Shown: positions 42,756-56,000 of the stretch, one piece after another | Layout: the number at the start of each line of letters is the position of its first letter | Numbering within the stretch: position 1 is the stretch's first letter | DNA from: Allolobophora icterica | Lineage: Eukaryota > Annelida > Clitellata > Crassiclitellata > Lumbricidae | Direction: 5' to 3' | DNA length: 64,000 bases | Assembly: GCA_963556255.1 (NCBI GenBank) | Contig: OY744615.1 | Coordinates: 45,306,820-45,370,819 of the forward strand | The notes under the pieces: generated by a model | Told to the model about the DNA's origin: nothing | The model's database searches: none | What the model saw: the letters and a program-made list of their open reading frames with translations, nothing else | Program-made: the position numbers and the translations under genes

Positions 42756-45085
42756 CAGGGTCCGATTTGCCGGGGGGGTCGGGGGGGTTGGACCCCCCTG
42801 CTTCTTTTTTTGACCCCCCTGCTTCAAGCCTTTGGCCGACCCCCGGGGGGGTCGGCTTGACCCCCTCAAATTCATTACCCTGAGTCCTACACCAAACGAC
42901 TCCATTATGACCTATTGCAAGCAGTACAGCCTTGTCACCTTTGGGTAATTATTTATTATCCAGTCGGTACTCTAATTTTGAAATATCGCGTTAATATTGT
43001 TCACGAGTAGCGCTTTAAGCTTGGCATATTCAGCTGTTGAGGGATTATGTTACTTTTAACTGAAGATGAGGTCGTCTACTGTGTAGGCAGAGGCAGTGTC
43101 AGAGATGTTTCGCAAGGCACGACCAAACATACAGCAGACAACAAACGGACCACAGTCCCTGCACAAGCCAGCGCCCACAGGCGCCTTCATGCCTGGGGCC
43201 CTCGCTTTGGGCACATCGGCTCCAACGCCACGAACATCCAGTTGCGGGGTAAAGGTCAAGTAGACAGTGGCATTCTGTCCAGCGTTCCCTGGCGCTTTTG
43301 ACCTCGATTGACCTAGACTAGAGTGCACATCTGTATCAGTGCACAGCTATATGCTGTCATTTTTGTGACATGAACCGAATTGGAGATCGGCATAAGGTGG
43401 TCAAAATGCAGGCTCATCTGTGCCTATATAAAGTGCCTATATAAAGTCACTGGTGATGCTGCAGTTGTTGTCCTACAACCGCCAGTCCAAACAAGAACAC
43501 GTCATCAAAACGTACGTCTCCTGCCATTGGATTATGGTGGAACCCCAGAAGCTGTGCACTCTGCTTCAGAGAAGTTTCGGATTGACAATAATCTGCCCAT
43601 CGTTGATCAATTCACAACCGAGTTGACATACGAACTACTCTGCTCAAGGTTTGGTTTTCTATCTAGGCTTAAATCTTGTAGTGATGAAGAAATACACAAC
43701 TGAGAGAAAAACCTTGTAGCAATATACGGCGATGACCTCGATGAAAGCATTGGCAATGAGCTCATAATTTTATGCAGTGCATGTTCTTATTTTGTCAAAA
43801 TGTTTAAAGACGAGACAGGCCTCAACATAAGTCAAGATTTTGCAGTAGGCCTACATAGCAGTTCATGTACCAATACATGGCAAAGGTGTTGAAAGTTCAT
43901 TTCAAGTATGACACATGAGAGACCTAGCCACCCTGCAGCGTTGAGCATAGAGAGTGATATTCTACGTCAACTGAATTTTAATCAGTTTATTGATGACTTT
44001 TCCCATGGAAAAGTGCGCAAAGTCCTTTTGAGCCTATATTCAAATTTACACCCAACTGTAGGCTTAACTGAGCTAATTAACTGATTCAATCTATCTGTTT
44101 TTAGTTTGGAGGTCCCGCCTATCACCCTTTTTAATTTCTTTCTTTGTCTGTATCAACAATTTCTATTAAAAACTGGATAAGAATCTTAAAGCTTATCCTT
44201 TTGTGTTGTACTTGAACCTCTTAATAGCCTATAATAGAAGACCATTTATTTATAAGTAAAATGATCTTCCCAATTTATTTTCATATTTAAACAAATTAAT
44301 TAACAATAAGTCACAATATTATTCTCAGATTGTGATCGAGTACTCTATACATAAAAACAAGGCCAGCATAGGGGGTCTCATCTCGCAACACTTGAGCACA
44401 CTTTGAAGATTCTGCTCATTTCGTCTGCAGCTTGCGAGCGTGGCTTTAGCCAGATGAACTTGCAACATATAGGCCTACAGTGCGCAACTTACTGGCTGTT
44501 GGCTGATGATCAGCATTAACTGAATTAACGGGCCATCTCTAACATCTTGGAATGCCAGGATATACTGTACGTTATTTCCTGGCTGAAATGTGGGCGCCAT
44601 GATGCCTTAGATAAGCCAATTGGCAAGGCGACTATTGTGCACAAACAAAAGAAATATGCACAGCTTTTTGATAGTGGCTGTACTAGTGTACTTGGTGCAC
44701 TGGTTCATTGGGTTTGCTAATATTTCCAATGACAGTACTTGGTGCATTGGTTTGATAGCTTTGGTTGTGTACTTGTATTTAATCTTTCAGTGCAATTTAG
44801 TCACGTCTAACGCTTCTGTGTGGGACTACAATTTGTTGTTCCTATTAGTATATTTAAGCTAAAACTGCTACTGAAAACTCCTTTTAATTTTGAATATAAA
44901 TTTGTTTCGATGTTATGTTTGCATCGTAGTTGACTGTTGGTCATTGCAGAATCTTGACATATTATGGAAGTTCATTAACCTCATTTACAAAATCACGAGT
45001 AAAAAATTAATTATGGCTTAATACATTTTTATTATTTGTATAGATTTCCGACCCCCCTGCTTCTTTTTTGACAAATCGGACCCTG
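42756..45085 (+). mobile_element. hAT transposon, 2330 bp, nested in the RTE-like element
   Basis: TTTCTACC flanks both sides (42748-42755 and 45086-45093). TIRs are CAGGGTCCGATTTG, perfect for 14 bp. Subterminal G-rich blocks GACCCCCCTGCTTCTTTTTT occur at both ends. The interior holds remnants of a hAT transposase on the plus strand, so this is a decayed, once autonomous copy. Excising it in thought restores the RTE frame, leaving one copy of the target site. Confidence 0.95.
43500..44690 (+). pseudogene. hAT transposase remnant (ZMYM1/ZNF862-like group)
   Basis: Fragments in order: GTPEAVHSASEKFRID, NNLPIVDQFTTELTYELL, a VAIYGDDLDES-like stretch, then near 44410 SSAACERGFSQMNL, the C-terminal dimerisation motif of hAT transposases, and near 44580 WLKCGRHDALDKPIG. 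Stops and frame changes separate them. The N-terminal zinc finger and most of the RNase H-like core are missing. Confidence 0.8.
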
Positions 45086-45400
45086 TTTCTACCACCTCTA
45101 TTTCCTCTCCGTCTATCTCAAAACTATCCCAGTCTGCTGTTGTCATGACCTTTGTCTTCTTTATGTTGAAGTATAAACCAGCTTTTTCACTTTCTCTCCT
45201 GACCCTTCTTATCAGTTCTGCCAGATCCTCTTTTCTTTTTGCCATTAATGTTGTGTCATCCGCGTATCTAAGGTTATTCAGAGTCTTTCCAGCGATTTTT
45301 ACTCCCTCAATTGCCCCCTCCAGATCTGCCTTTCTCATTATTCTTTCAGCATATAGATTAAACAGGAATGGAGACAAGATGCATCCCTGCCTCACCCCTA
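45086..45400 (-). pseudogene. RTE-like non-LTR retrotransposon, RT core part
   Basis: The minus strand reads RQGCILSPFLFNLYAE (conserved RT block), LRYADDTTLMA (catalytic YADD intact) and FNIKKTKVMTT, then meets the hAT target site after GEEIEVVE. The 5' part of the element (endonuclease, RT start) is absent beyond 45400. Confidence 0.92.
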
Positions 45401-45777
45401 CTTAATGCCTAAAACCTAGCAGGAGTAAAAGTTGCTCCGAAATACAAGTTGTTGCAATAGTTGACTCCAATAAGGCGTTGGGAATCAGTCTTAATGCTAG
45501 TTAATTTAATCAGCTAGTGAATTAAAATCTCAGCCAAATCAATTTACTGGCAATCACTAAAATTATCCTATGCCGCGCGAAGCAGTTGCGCGCTAGTCGG
45601 CAAATTGTTCCTGATAAAAACCCCGCTGTTCCTCGATCGTTTCTCCCCTTCCTTGCCCATGCTTAGATTACAAAATCTAAAAATCATTCACAACATGTAG
45701 GCCTACATGTATCAGCGCAAACTGTCTTCATGAATACCCTGTAGCCTGTATGTCTGCCTGTGTCCCTCCTCTCTCTC

Positions 45778-45955
45778 CAGGCACGTAACTAGGATTTTTC
45801 GTTTGGGGGGGCTTAAACCTTGAACATGGCAACATTTATACAGTGTTCATACGAATTTTAGCCGTAAGCATACAACGGCTTGACTTGTTTGGGGGGGCTT
45901 CAACTTCGTTTGGGGGGGCTTAAGCCCCCCAAGCCCAACGCTAGTTACGTCCCTG
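45778..45955. mobile_element. hAT-like MITE, 178 bp
   Basis: TCTCTCTC flanks both ends (45770-45777 and 45956-45963). Termini are CAGGCACGTAACTAG and, from the right, CAGGGACGTAACTAG. The interior carries three GTTTGGGGGGGCTT motifs. Confidence 0.85.
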
Positions 45956-47757
45956 TCTCTCTCTGTATGAATGTAAACATCTGAACATTCATCTGTTCCT
46001 AAAACCCCGTTTGGAAGCCACATAGGTGTCAGATTCATATTTTTCTTTTCTAGAAGTCGATGACTGTAAGCTATTTGACATGTCATTTATAGTCTCTAGT
46101 TTACACTTTGGTCTATTAAACGTAACGACCACACACAAAAAACAGAATAACAACACGCAACAAAGACAGCAACCATAACAACGAGATCAGAACTTTTAAT
46201 TTTGGTATTCTTGACAAAACATTAAAACATAACTACTAATAATTAATACAACTTATAAAAGTACCAATAATAATATCATATAGGGCCTTATAGGCCCTAA
46301 CAACAGCAACATTGCTTGTAGGCTAATAATAAACACGTAACGAAGGTTGAAATCCAGATCGTTCTAAACAGCGGGACACCGCACGCTCTCTTTGCGCCGA
46401 TGTCAGTGGCAAATTCGCTGAAGGGTGCATTCAGCCTGTTGACTGATTCCTATAAATTTTGTCAATCGCGTGATGTTTTTTATTCAGAGTCATTCACGTG
46501 CCACGCTGTAGGTTTCAAACCATTTTGTTGTTCAGTGACCACATTTTCCGACCGCCATAGTGCGTCACTAAAGCGTCACGTTTGCAAGCCGCCTGCGCCA
46601 CGCTTAAAAAGCGCCCAAAAGAAAACGCATCCGTCAAACTTCAACATCTCAGACCGAGCAAAGAGAACGGGACTCGTCTTTTCAAGTCGTTGTAATTTGT
46701 AATGAACCGCGTATACACACCCTGCCGATGCAAATGACTGACAAGCGGGGTGTGATTTGTAGGGACGAGGGGAAATTCAGTTACCCACCGCAACTGGTTT
46801 AGAACTGATGATTCATTTTCGCCCCACATTTCGCTCGTCGTTTAGGCCTACGTCTTCGCAATTACCAAAGTATGTTTTGAAGTCGAGAGAACGAGTGACA
46901 GTCAGACTCAGACAGTGTGATTGTAGGGCCAAGGGGAATCTACCTCCCCGCCGCAATTGCTTTAGAATAACATCCATTGAAGACATGCCTTTCCCCCATT
47001 AAATTTGCTTCTGCCCACACGCGTCTTAACACGTACCGGCCAAGTTTATTTACCGTTAGAGTTGATCCATGTCACAAATCGCAACCTGGTACAATAGGTC
47101 ATCACGAATAGCAAACTTTTCGCTATTCTGTTCACGATTCAATGCTAAAGCAGCATGCAAACGCAACATTCAGTGCCTGGTCGTTCATAACCGACATTTA
47201 TATAGCACCTCTTAAAGGAGAACTACGTTGAATTGCTGTTGATGTTTGTGCTTTGGAGTCATCCATAAACGGCTTTTGTAGCAAATTCCATCTCGCCTGA
47301 GTAAATGCATTCATTCGAAAATAATTTGAAATTTTCACCATAAATGCCTTGCTATTAAATAATTAAAATGAAAATATGTTTTCAAGTTTTGTGAGACCTT
47401 CTGGTGTAATTTTTTAAGAAGGGGCCTCCAAGCTTTATACAGCCTGGGCCCTAGGGCATCACCAAGTCTAAATCTGGGTTTGACATATTGTTTTGTCTAA
47501 CTGCAGAATTTCAATTTGCTCAATAATCTAAAACATTCTGGAGTTCACTTCTGCTGAGTTTGTGTGTCGGAAATAGGGATGGCTTCCTGATGCGCGGTCG
47601 AGTCCTGGATCTACGGCCCTGCAAACGCCGTCTACAGCCGGATAACCTCGTCTCCGCGGAGGAACGATGCGGGGTTCTATAGAGCGACCGTCTACGGCGG
47701 ACGGTGTCGTCAGTCATCGCTCCACACTATCAACACAGCTTGGTCTAGACTCTAGAG

Positions 47758-48698
47758 CAGGGCCTACTACGTAGGGGGGAAGGAATCAGACTGCTTCCAA
47801 TTTGTGCCAGGGGGGGAAAAGTTTCCCCCCCTGGCACAGTCACTAATTTCTAATAACTAGTGACTAATAAAGTGACTAATTACTTATGATTCTTAAAGTA
47901 TTGTATTGTGATGTATCAGTATTATGGGCCATGCAATATTTGCTGAGGTTACCGTATAGTGTCTAAGCAGTGTTATCGTGTATCATTATTACTTGTTTTT
48001 CTTTAGCTATTGGCCATTATGTTCTGCTATTTTCTGTTGATGAAAGATGCAAAAAGTAGTTCAAAAATTGAAGAAAAGCATTCACAATCCTGTTGATTTA
48101 GAAATTTCCAAAATATGGGACACATGTTAAAATATTTGGCAATATAGGACACTGTTTAGCAATATATGGGGATTTTAAAGATTGCATTATGAATGCACAT
48201 TTCTGGTGTAATGCAGCGGTAAAAGGCTCCATCCCTGCCTACTACAGTGTTATCCAGCCGACAATTATTTTGCATCAAGACCTGATAATCTCATTTTCAC
48301 TGCACTACACAACAATAATTGTAGCACTGACATTTTGTGCCATATTTATTACAGCTTGTCCCATAAAATTTTACAGTGCACTGGGAGCCCTGCAGAAATT
48401 AATTCAACAGTTCAGTTGAACTAAAATGTATAGTTTTCCAAAGCCAGTTTTCTTGCTCAAAAAATGCGCTAAAACTCACCTACGGCAATGTAGAAATCCA
48501 AATTTTTCCCGGGGGAGGACCCCCGGACCCCCACTTCAAGGGGGACGGGGAATGTACAGGAGGGGGAAGAGGGAGGGGTGTGGATTGGGTGGGGAATGGG
48601 GGGAAGGGGAGTGGGGAGGTGTAGGAAGGGAGGGGAGATAAGGGGGTTTACAGTAAGAGGGATTGCTTCCAGCTTACAGGGGGGGATAGTAGGCCCTG
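47758..48698. mobile_element. Non-autonomous hAT element, 941 bp
   Basis: CTCTAGAG flanks both ends (47750-47757 and 48699-48706), fitting the hAT target preference nTCTAGAn. Termini are CAGGGCCTACTA on both sides. A perfect 17-bp hairpin (47803-47838) lies near the left end. No transposase motif was seen. Confidence 0.93.
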
Positions 48699-48900
48699 CT
48701 CTAGAGACTGACCATAATGATGTTGGTAGGGTTACACGTGTGTGAGTGAGCACACCACTGGGGACTCTTCTAGTTTCCTCTGCACTTGCATGCCTACTGA
48801 TGAAATTTCTGTTTTTAATCACATTTAACATCATTTAGTCTAGCGTAGAGAGCGTTTCCTGAAGCAGCCCTATATAAATTTCTAATTACAATTATATATG

Positions 48901-48904
<4 letters not shown>

Positions 48905-48950
<46 letters not shown>
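48905..48950. repeat. (AT)n run
   Basis: About 45 bp of AT next to a short CCCTATATAAATTTCTAATT 3'-tail fragment. Confidence 0.9.
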
Positions 48951-48954
<4 letters not shown>

Positions 48955-49458
48955 GTATAAGGCCTATATAGAATACTTATTTAAGCAAATGAATAACCGA
49001 GCAATTGTCGGACGCGCGTCATCCACCACCAACGAGGAACCGTTGGTCGGTGGGTGGGTTGCCGTGTACAGCGGACGCAACCGCCTGTTGTCGCACGGCC
49101 CTTCCTCATTGGTGGTGGCTGACGCGCGTCTGGCCATTCATCACTGCTAACCCAAAACCTATTGCCAGCTGCCCACATCCAGGTTTTTCATCTCCGACCA
49201 CAAACATTTAAATTGTGCGTCTTGTAAGGTTTAATGCTGATTAAAGACTGTCTTCAAAGCATCACCAGAAAATGATTTCATGATATTTCACAGCTTTAAT
49301 TGTTAAATATTTCAAATTGCATCGACGCAGTAACTGCGAAAATGAGCTACTTTTCCGTTTAAAAAGAATAAGTTTAAAGTATTTGCCTAGTCAGCTACAT
49401 CGGTTAAGCGTACATCAGCTGAGGATACCTCCTCCAGGCCAATTTCAGAGGTGTGAAT

Positions 49459-49868
49459 TAGGGCATAACCGGGTAGATATTTTCCACCGAGTACCGAATC
49501 CGAGTATTTGGATGTACTATTTGCCGGATCCGGGTACGAACCGAGTACCATTTGTTCCATATGCAAAGCTTAACATCTTCGTGTAATAAAAAAAATAGCA
49601 AAATAAATTTTTGTACTTGTAATAACTGACTAATATATTTCGAATTTTAGATATAAATAATCAATTAAATGAACTTGACTTCCGTTGTGGACTTCCGGTG
49701 TTGGTGTTTTTTGTACTTTTCTTCTTGAAATTGAATATGCTAAATGAATAAGTTTAAAAATTTTATTTGCAACTATTTGTCTGTACAGTATTTGCCGAGG
49801 CGAATAGTGCCGAAAAACGGAATATTCGGCCGAGGCGAATGTCCGGGCCGATTTCCGGTTATGCCCTG
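49459..49868. mobile_element. hAT-like MITE, 410 bp (GGTACGAACCGAGTACC family), copy 1
   Basis: GTGTGAAT flanks both ends (49451-49458 and 49869-49876). Termini TAGGGCATAACCGG and CAGGGCATAACCGG. Shares most of its length with 53635-54084. Confidence 0.9.
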
Positions 49869-49979
49869 GTGTGAATCTCGGGCCAGCTTGGTTCACACAA
49901 GGGGACATTAAATGCCCTGGAACACATTCACATGTACAGCCCAAGTGAAGGATCTCAGACGACATATTCATTGAAAACT

Positions 49980-50375
49980 GAGCGGAGTCAAATCCAAACG
50001 GCTTATTATACCTGATACAATTACAGTCAACTTGTGGTAAACTGCACCAAGCGTAGTAAGAAGATGAACCTGCACTGCAACAGTGACAGGGTTAAATTCG
50101 AACCCAACAGCCAAACAGTAAAGGTTCAAGTTTGAACTCATTAGCCAGAGCACTGACCGAGTTAAACAGTAGCCTTGGTCAAAAACAGTAAAAAGGTTAA
50201 ATTTACACCGCTTAGCCAGAACAGTAACTGGGTTAAATTTAAACCCAATGACCAAAACAATAGCAAGGGTTAGATTTAAACCATTTGTTCAGAACAGTAA
50301 CTGGGGTTAAACGTCAACTCGACAAACAGAACAATAACAATAACAGGGTTAAATTTTAACCCATTAACCAGAGGG
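49980..50375. repeat. Diverged 35-45-bp repeats built on a GGGTTAAATTTAAACCC palindrome
   Basis: Self-complementary cores such as GGGTTAAATTTAAACCC and GGGTTAAATTCGAACCC recur at least seven times, mixed with (A)ACAGTAAC spacers. Confidence 0.85.
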
Positions 50376-50569
50376 TAAGCTGCTTGGCGGCAGCAGTGAA
50401 TTTGTGAAACCTTAATTTTTGCCGCTGAGAACTACTCTACACAGAAGGCACCACACCAACATTCAGACATACATAAAGAGATCCATAGAAACAAACCAGA
50501 TGCCATTTTCCCCAGAGTTAAAGACCTAAGTAGGGCGTAGCCGCGTAGAGGAGGTAGAATGGTTGCATC

Positions 50570-52995
50570 TCACTGACTGTACTTCTCCGAGTGGTAGATG
50601 CGGGAGACCTGGAGCAACATAGGACTCAGTTCCGCGTCCTGGAGCCAGTGCTGCATTGTATTCGGGTTTTCAAGAATCTGCAGCAGAGCTGAAACGTTTC
50701 ACACCATCATACTGTGAGCCTCTCTGTGTGTAATTAATTAATTAATGTAACTAATTAATTACCTATTATATGCACCTGTGTCTGCATATTTGTAAACCAC
50801 CTTTAAGAATCTCACCAGGGCGCTTGTTATTATAGTTAATATAATCGACTATATATGTAATTAGTAACTTCTATTGTGCCGGTGTCTAATCGGCATCAAC
50901 TGATGGCACTCCAAAAGCAATCAAATCAATATCGAGAAGATCAGTTCGCTGAGACAGAGAGAGAGAGAGAGAGAGGCAGCCTATGTGGGACAGACGAGAC
51001 TGTTTATGCCTTGTGTTTTGAACAATGGCACAATAGACTGTCTAAACATTCTGTATACTATGTCTTATGACGTTGCTGACGGGAACAGTCCATATATCAC
51101 ATACATACATCATATACATACATCACATACATACATCATATACATACATCACATACATACATCATATACATACATCACATACATGATGTATGTATGTGAT
51201 GTATGATACATACATATATATACAGCGCTTTTCTGATGTACTTAAAAATGTGCTCTATTAAGCGTCTTAACTACATACATACATACACATATACATAAAT
51301 ATATACATTCATACATACAAATACATACATACACAAAAGAATAAATAAATTAAATACATGTATCACTTCTCTGTATAAAAAATCTCAAAAGACACGGATT
51401 TAAACTTTGACATACAATTGCCATCCAATGATGTTTTCTTACCGATCAGAGTCTTCGGATTCGAGAGGGCGAGCTGTATGATGTGGTTTGACAGAATCGC
51501 CTTGTAGACCGCCCCATTCACGTCCAGTCCTTCGCTAACATCAGGTTCCGATGGTGGACTATCCCCACGAGACAGCAGCCACTCACACTGCAATGAAAAC
51601 TTTTGAATTATTTAATTAATTAATTTTGAATTAATGAGTTATGGAACAGCCCTCGTCCAAGATGGCGGCTACCTGTACAAGAACCTGATGAACAGTGGTT
51701 GTTCCAGATGTTTCTCTCTCTTTTAATTACTACCTAAGTTTCCGAGGGAACGTATGTACCATTGTACCTTAGGGCAGTGGTTCCCAAACTTCTCTGGGTC
51801 GCGACCCACTTGTGAATATCTTGGCAGTCTCGGTACGATGGTACCCACTGTCTAAAGTTAAGCAGTATACTAAAATTTTTTTCATAAATTGGTTTCGACA
51901 TATGCAGATTTACGTACAGCGCTTAGAAATTTAAAGTATTAAAAGTAAACTTAGGTAAAAACAGTTCAGTTTATTGCAATCCAACTAGTTATACCCCAAT
52001 CATAGCCAAATGTTGTTGCTGCAAAAAAATAAATGTTTCTCGAAATAATTTGGCGATCCACTTGCCAGAGCCGACCCACTTTTGGGTCGCGACCCACAGT
52101 TTGGGAAGCTCTGCCTTAGGGCATAAGATTTTTTTTAAATTAATTAAATCAATGTAATTAAATTTCCAGTGTCCTTCCATCTGTGTCCTGCACCACAGTG
52201 CCACTGCATTCAGAGGCACATTTTTTCTGGATGGTCATGAAACCTGGGACAAGGCTTGATTTCTTAAAGACAAACTTTTTCCCTAACAGAGCTGTTCGTT
52301 CCTGAGGGATCATGTCTACTTTGGTTGAAAAAATTATTTAAACTCGCTAATTAATTAATTAATAATAATAATAACTATGCAAATCTTCCAAAAAATTATA
52401 TGGCTCTTAAAACAATTGCAGCTTAGTTCTACAACACAATTAAGCTGCACAAAAATTATCGAAACCGCAGCACGCTACAGCATGTTCACGGCACCAATGG
52501 GTGCCGCGGCATTCACACTTGGAAGCACTGCTCTACATAGTCATTCTTACCGATTCCTCCTGGCGGTTGCCATGGTTTCTCAAAGCATCGATGACGTCAT
52601 CCTCTTCAAATCCCATTTCCAGAAGGCTCTGCATCACCTGAAATGACGCAGAAACAGAAAAATCTTAAACTAAGCTGAAACGATCAAAAAGACAAAGCAA
52701 GCGAAAGTGAAATTCATTATTTTAAAGTACTACTTTAATTGTTTAATGTAGTAAACAGTAGAACATCAAAGTACTAGAGTATTTTGCAATTAAAAGCAAT
52801 TAAAAGGCGCCATTGATTACCCTAATTAACGTTGGATTACGTTAAAAGAGCCCCAAGTTCAACTGCTAGATATGTACACATGTATGTATATCTGTAACTT
52901 GTATGCATGCAAAGTATGCATGTATATATCCATGCATGTATTGTATGTTTGTACTAATGTTTTGTCTATGTATGTATGCAATGTAACTATGCATG

Positions 52996-53029
<34 letters not shown>

Positions 53030-56000
53030 TGTATGTATGTATGTATGTATGTATGTATGTATACATGCAAGAAGTTCCATATGCAGGCCTGCAAGTGCAA
53101 GGCCATAAATCATAAATCATAAATCACCACCATTCTCTCTGGTAGCGTTGCTTCTTCCTTTTCTCACCTTAAATCCTGCTTTTTCTCTCGGGGTCTCGCG
53201 CACTGGGAGCGCCTCTGAATGGTATATACCGCGAGAGGCGCTTTATAAATGCCCATATACAATACAATACAATTAGGCTGAGGCCAGAAGCCATGATCAG
53301 GCTGAGGCAGACATCATGAGGCCATGTCTGAAGTCACACAATTACAAAACAACCTCAGTGAACGAAACTTGGAATCCCAATTCCCTGACCATTTCATATC
53401 AGAACTTATGTCGTAATAAAGCGCGTTATATGGATGCTTCTGGGTACGTACGCTTGGGTCTGGTTTGAACTCCTGTCGCTTGTTACTCTGAAACGTCATC
53501 AACATTCGCTTCACCTTCTCTGGACCAGACAATTTGGCCAACTCTAGAAGCTCCCTCCTTAGATACTGAAAACACATTTCCACAAAAAATCTCATGGTTA
53601 AAAGAGATTATACTTAGATACCAGCGACTAAAATTAGGGGTCAGCCGGGTAGACATTTTCCACCGAGTACCGAATCCGAGTATTTGGATGCACTATTTGC
53701 CGGATCCGGGTACGAACCGAGTACCATTTGTTCCATATGTGAAGCTTCACATTTTCATGTAATGAAAACTTATCAAAATAAATTTATGTATTTGTAATAA
53801 CTGACGACTACATTGTGAATTTAAAAAATAAATAATCAATGAAATGGACTTGACATCTGTTGTGGACTTCCGGTTTTGGTGTTTTTTGTACTTTTCTTCT
53901 TCAAAGTGAATTTCCTAGATGAAGCTCAAAGCTGATATTATGAGCCTACAAATTCCGGCATGTGAGGCAGACAAGCAACTATTTGCGTGTACAGTATTTG
54001 CCAAGGCGAATACTTCCGAATAGTGCCAAAAAACGAGATATTCGGCCGAGGGAAATGTCCGAGGCGATTTCCGGCTGACCCCTAATAGGTCGCTTTCAAA
54101 ATTCTCCTAGCCAACTCTAGCGTAAAAATTTTCTCCAAACAAATTCTAAAGCATAATAAGAAAACTTTTGCCATGGACAAATTCTAAAAGCATAATAATT
54201 TTCTCCTAAACAAATTCTAAAACGCAATAATAAAACCTTTGTCATGAACAAATGCAACAACACACAAAGGAACAAAACATCCGACACAAATTCTAAAAAC
54301 CAACAAACTCTAACACAACAAAGAGACAATTTCTTTACCTTCTCCTAAAGAAATAAGAAAATAAACAAATAGGCAACTTGAAATCATTATTTTTAAACGT
54401 CAAGAAAAATAAAATACGAAGCCTTTTCATCTTCATAAACTTAACATAAAAACTTAAAAATCCTGAAGACATATCTGAAAAGGTCTTTGATAAATAAAAG
54501 TAAAAATAAAGCATACATAACTCACGAACAATAGCTTCTACAACTAAACGTCAATTGCCTGGCAGTAAAAAGACATAAATTTCGCACAATTTTTATTTAA
54601 CAGTATTCGTGCTTCAGTGAGCGACGAGCGGCTTGCTATTATAAGACCCATCAAAAAGGCTCTTGAGTAAGCCATCAGTGTTTCTCAGCTGGGTACTGAG
54701 TATGAATTAATATTAACAATGACAAAAGCTTGTCATATATTGCCTCTGCCATACAGGCAATGACTGCTATGTAACACAACATTTCACATTCTACAATAGC
54801 GTACAATAGAACTGTAATTTGATAATGCCCTCCTTACAAAGTTCAAAGTGCACACTGAAGCTGTACCCCAAGAAACTTAACTTATCAAATTACAATTGCA
54901 CTGTCTTGAATTGACATGTCCATATAACCATAAGTTTCTCAAACCAACGAAGACCGAAAACAGATTCCACCTGCTTGCTTTCTTCCGCACTCTTTTCCTT
55001 CGCAACATCATCCGCGACTTGTGTTTCCAAGGCAACAGGAGCCTCAGCCTCCGGAGCCTCAGTCTCCGTAGTCGCTGTTTCCTCGGACGGATTGTCAATC
55101 AGCCACTGTATTGCGTTCGTCTCGGACATTCTGAAGAAGCATTGTTAAAATCCAGGCTTATTATTAAGTCTACATATCATTTCAAAGCAAGCTGAACTGA
55201 ACTGAGAGCAACTTAATGGTAATAGCAATTGTGAATTTATATAGCGCCACTTCAAGACAGACTCATCAGAGGCGGTCCTGACCTAACGCAATGAAACCAT
55301 GATCAAACAAAATGATCTTCGAGCGTTTGGTGAAAGAGGCAAAGCGAGGCTGAGAAGCTCATGTTGCAGGTGGTTAGGCAGCTTTTTCAAGGAGTATGAG
55401 CTGACCACAGCAACACTTAAAAATTAGGTAGAGAGAAAAGACTGAAGACGATGCAAAATGGGTTGACAGTGCTGATTATCTAACAAAGAGACAATTTCAT
55501 CTTTGAGTATTGATTTTACATTTGATATTTCTGTTACTTTACTAATTAGACTAAAATTATTACTCTAAATGACAACAATGTTAATTATAATTATTACCAC
55601 TACTGTTATTATCATTATGATAAGTAGTAGTATTGGTGGTAGTAGTGGTGGTATTGTGGTGGTAACGGTAGCAGTGATCTAGCAGTAATAGTAATGGTAG
55701 TAGCAGTACTGGTAGTAGTAGTAGTAGCAGTACCATTAACAGTGGTAAAAGTGGTTTGGGTGAGCAGTGGGAACACCAAAGAAGAGCTTCATTGGAACAC
55801 ATGCGTGAGCAGTGGGAATGCAAGCAAAGAATGTCAAGAGCAGTGGGAATGCCATTCCCACTCCACTTTAACCCCTGATCATTAGTAGCATCAGTACTAG
55901 CAGTAAGTAACCAATCAAAACCAAGAAATGTTACTAGTCTAATTTAAGTCTTGAATATAAATCATACTTGTTAATTCGAAGTGCCTTGGTCGCTCTGGTC

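Larger units (their letters stand above)
45401..50569. other. Intergenic region between the RTE/hAT nest and UBAC1
   Basis: It holds the MITEs and repeats listed separately. No exon with family motifs was recognised. 46380-47750 shows nothing identifiable except a short retrotransposon 3'-end fragment (CATTTATATAGCACCTCTTA) at about 47206. Confidence 0.5.

Noticed and set aside
46400..46702. 100-residue plus frame starting MSVANSLKG
   Set aside because: No motif, no splice context and no conservation clue.
54117..54329. 70-residue minus frame rich in Phe and Leu in a UBAC1 intron
   Set aside because: It lies in intron 6 between two well-phased exons; the repeated AACAAATTCTAAA units explain it.
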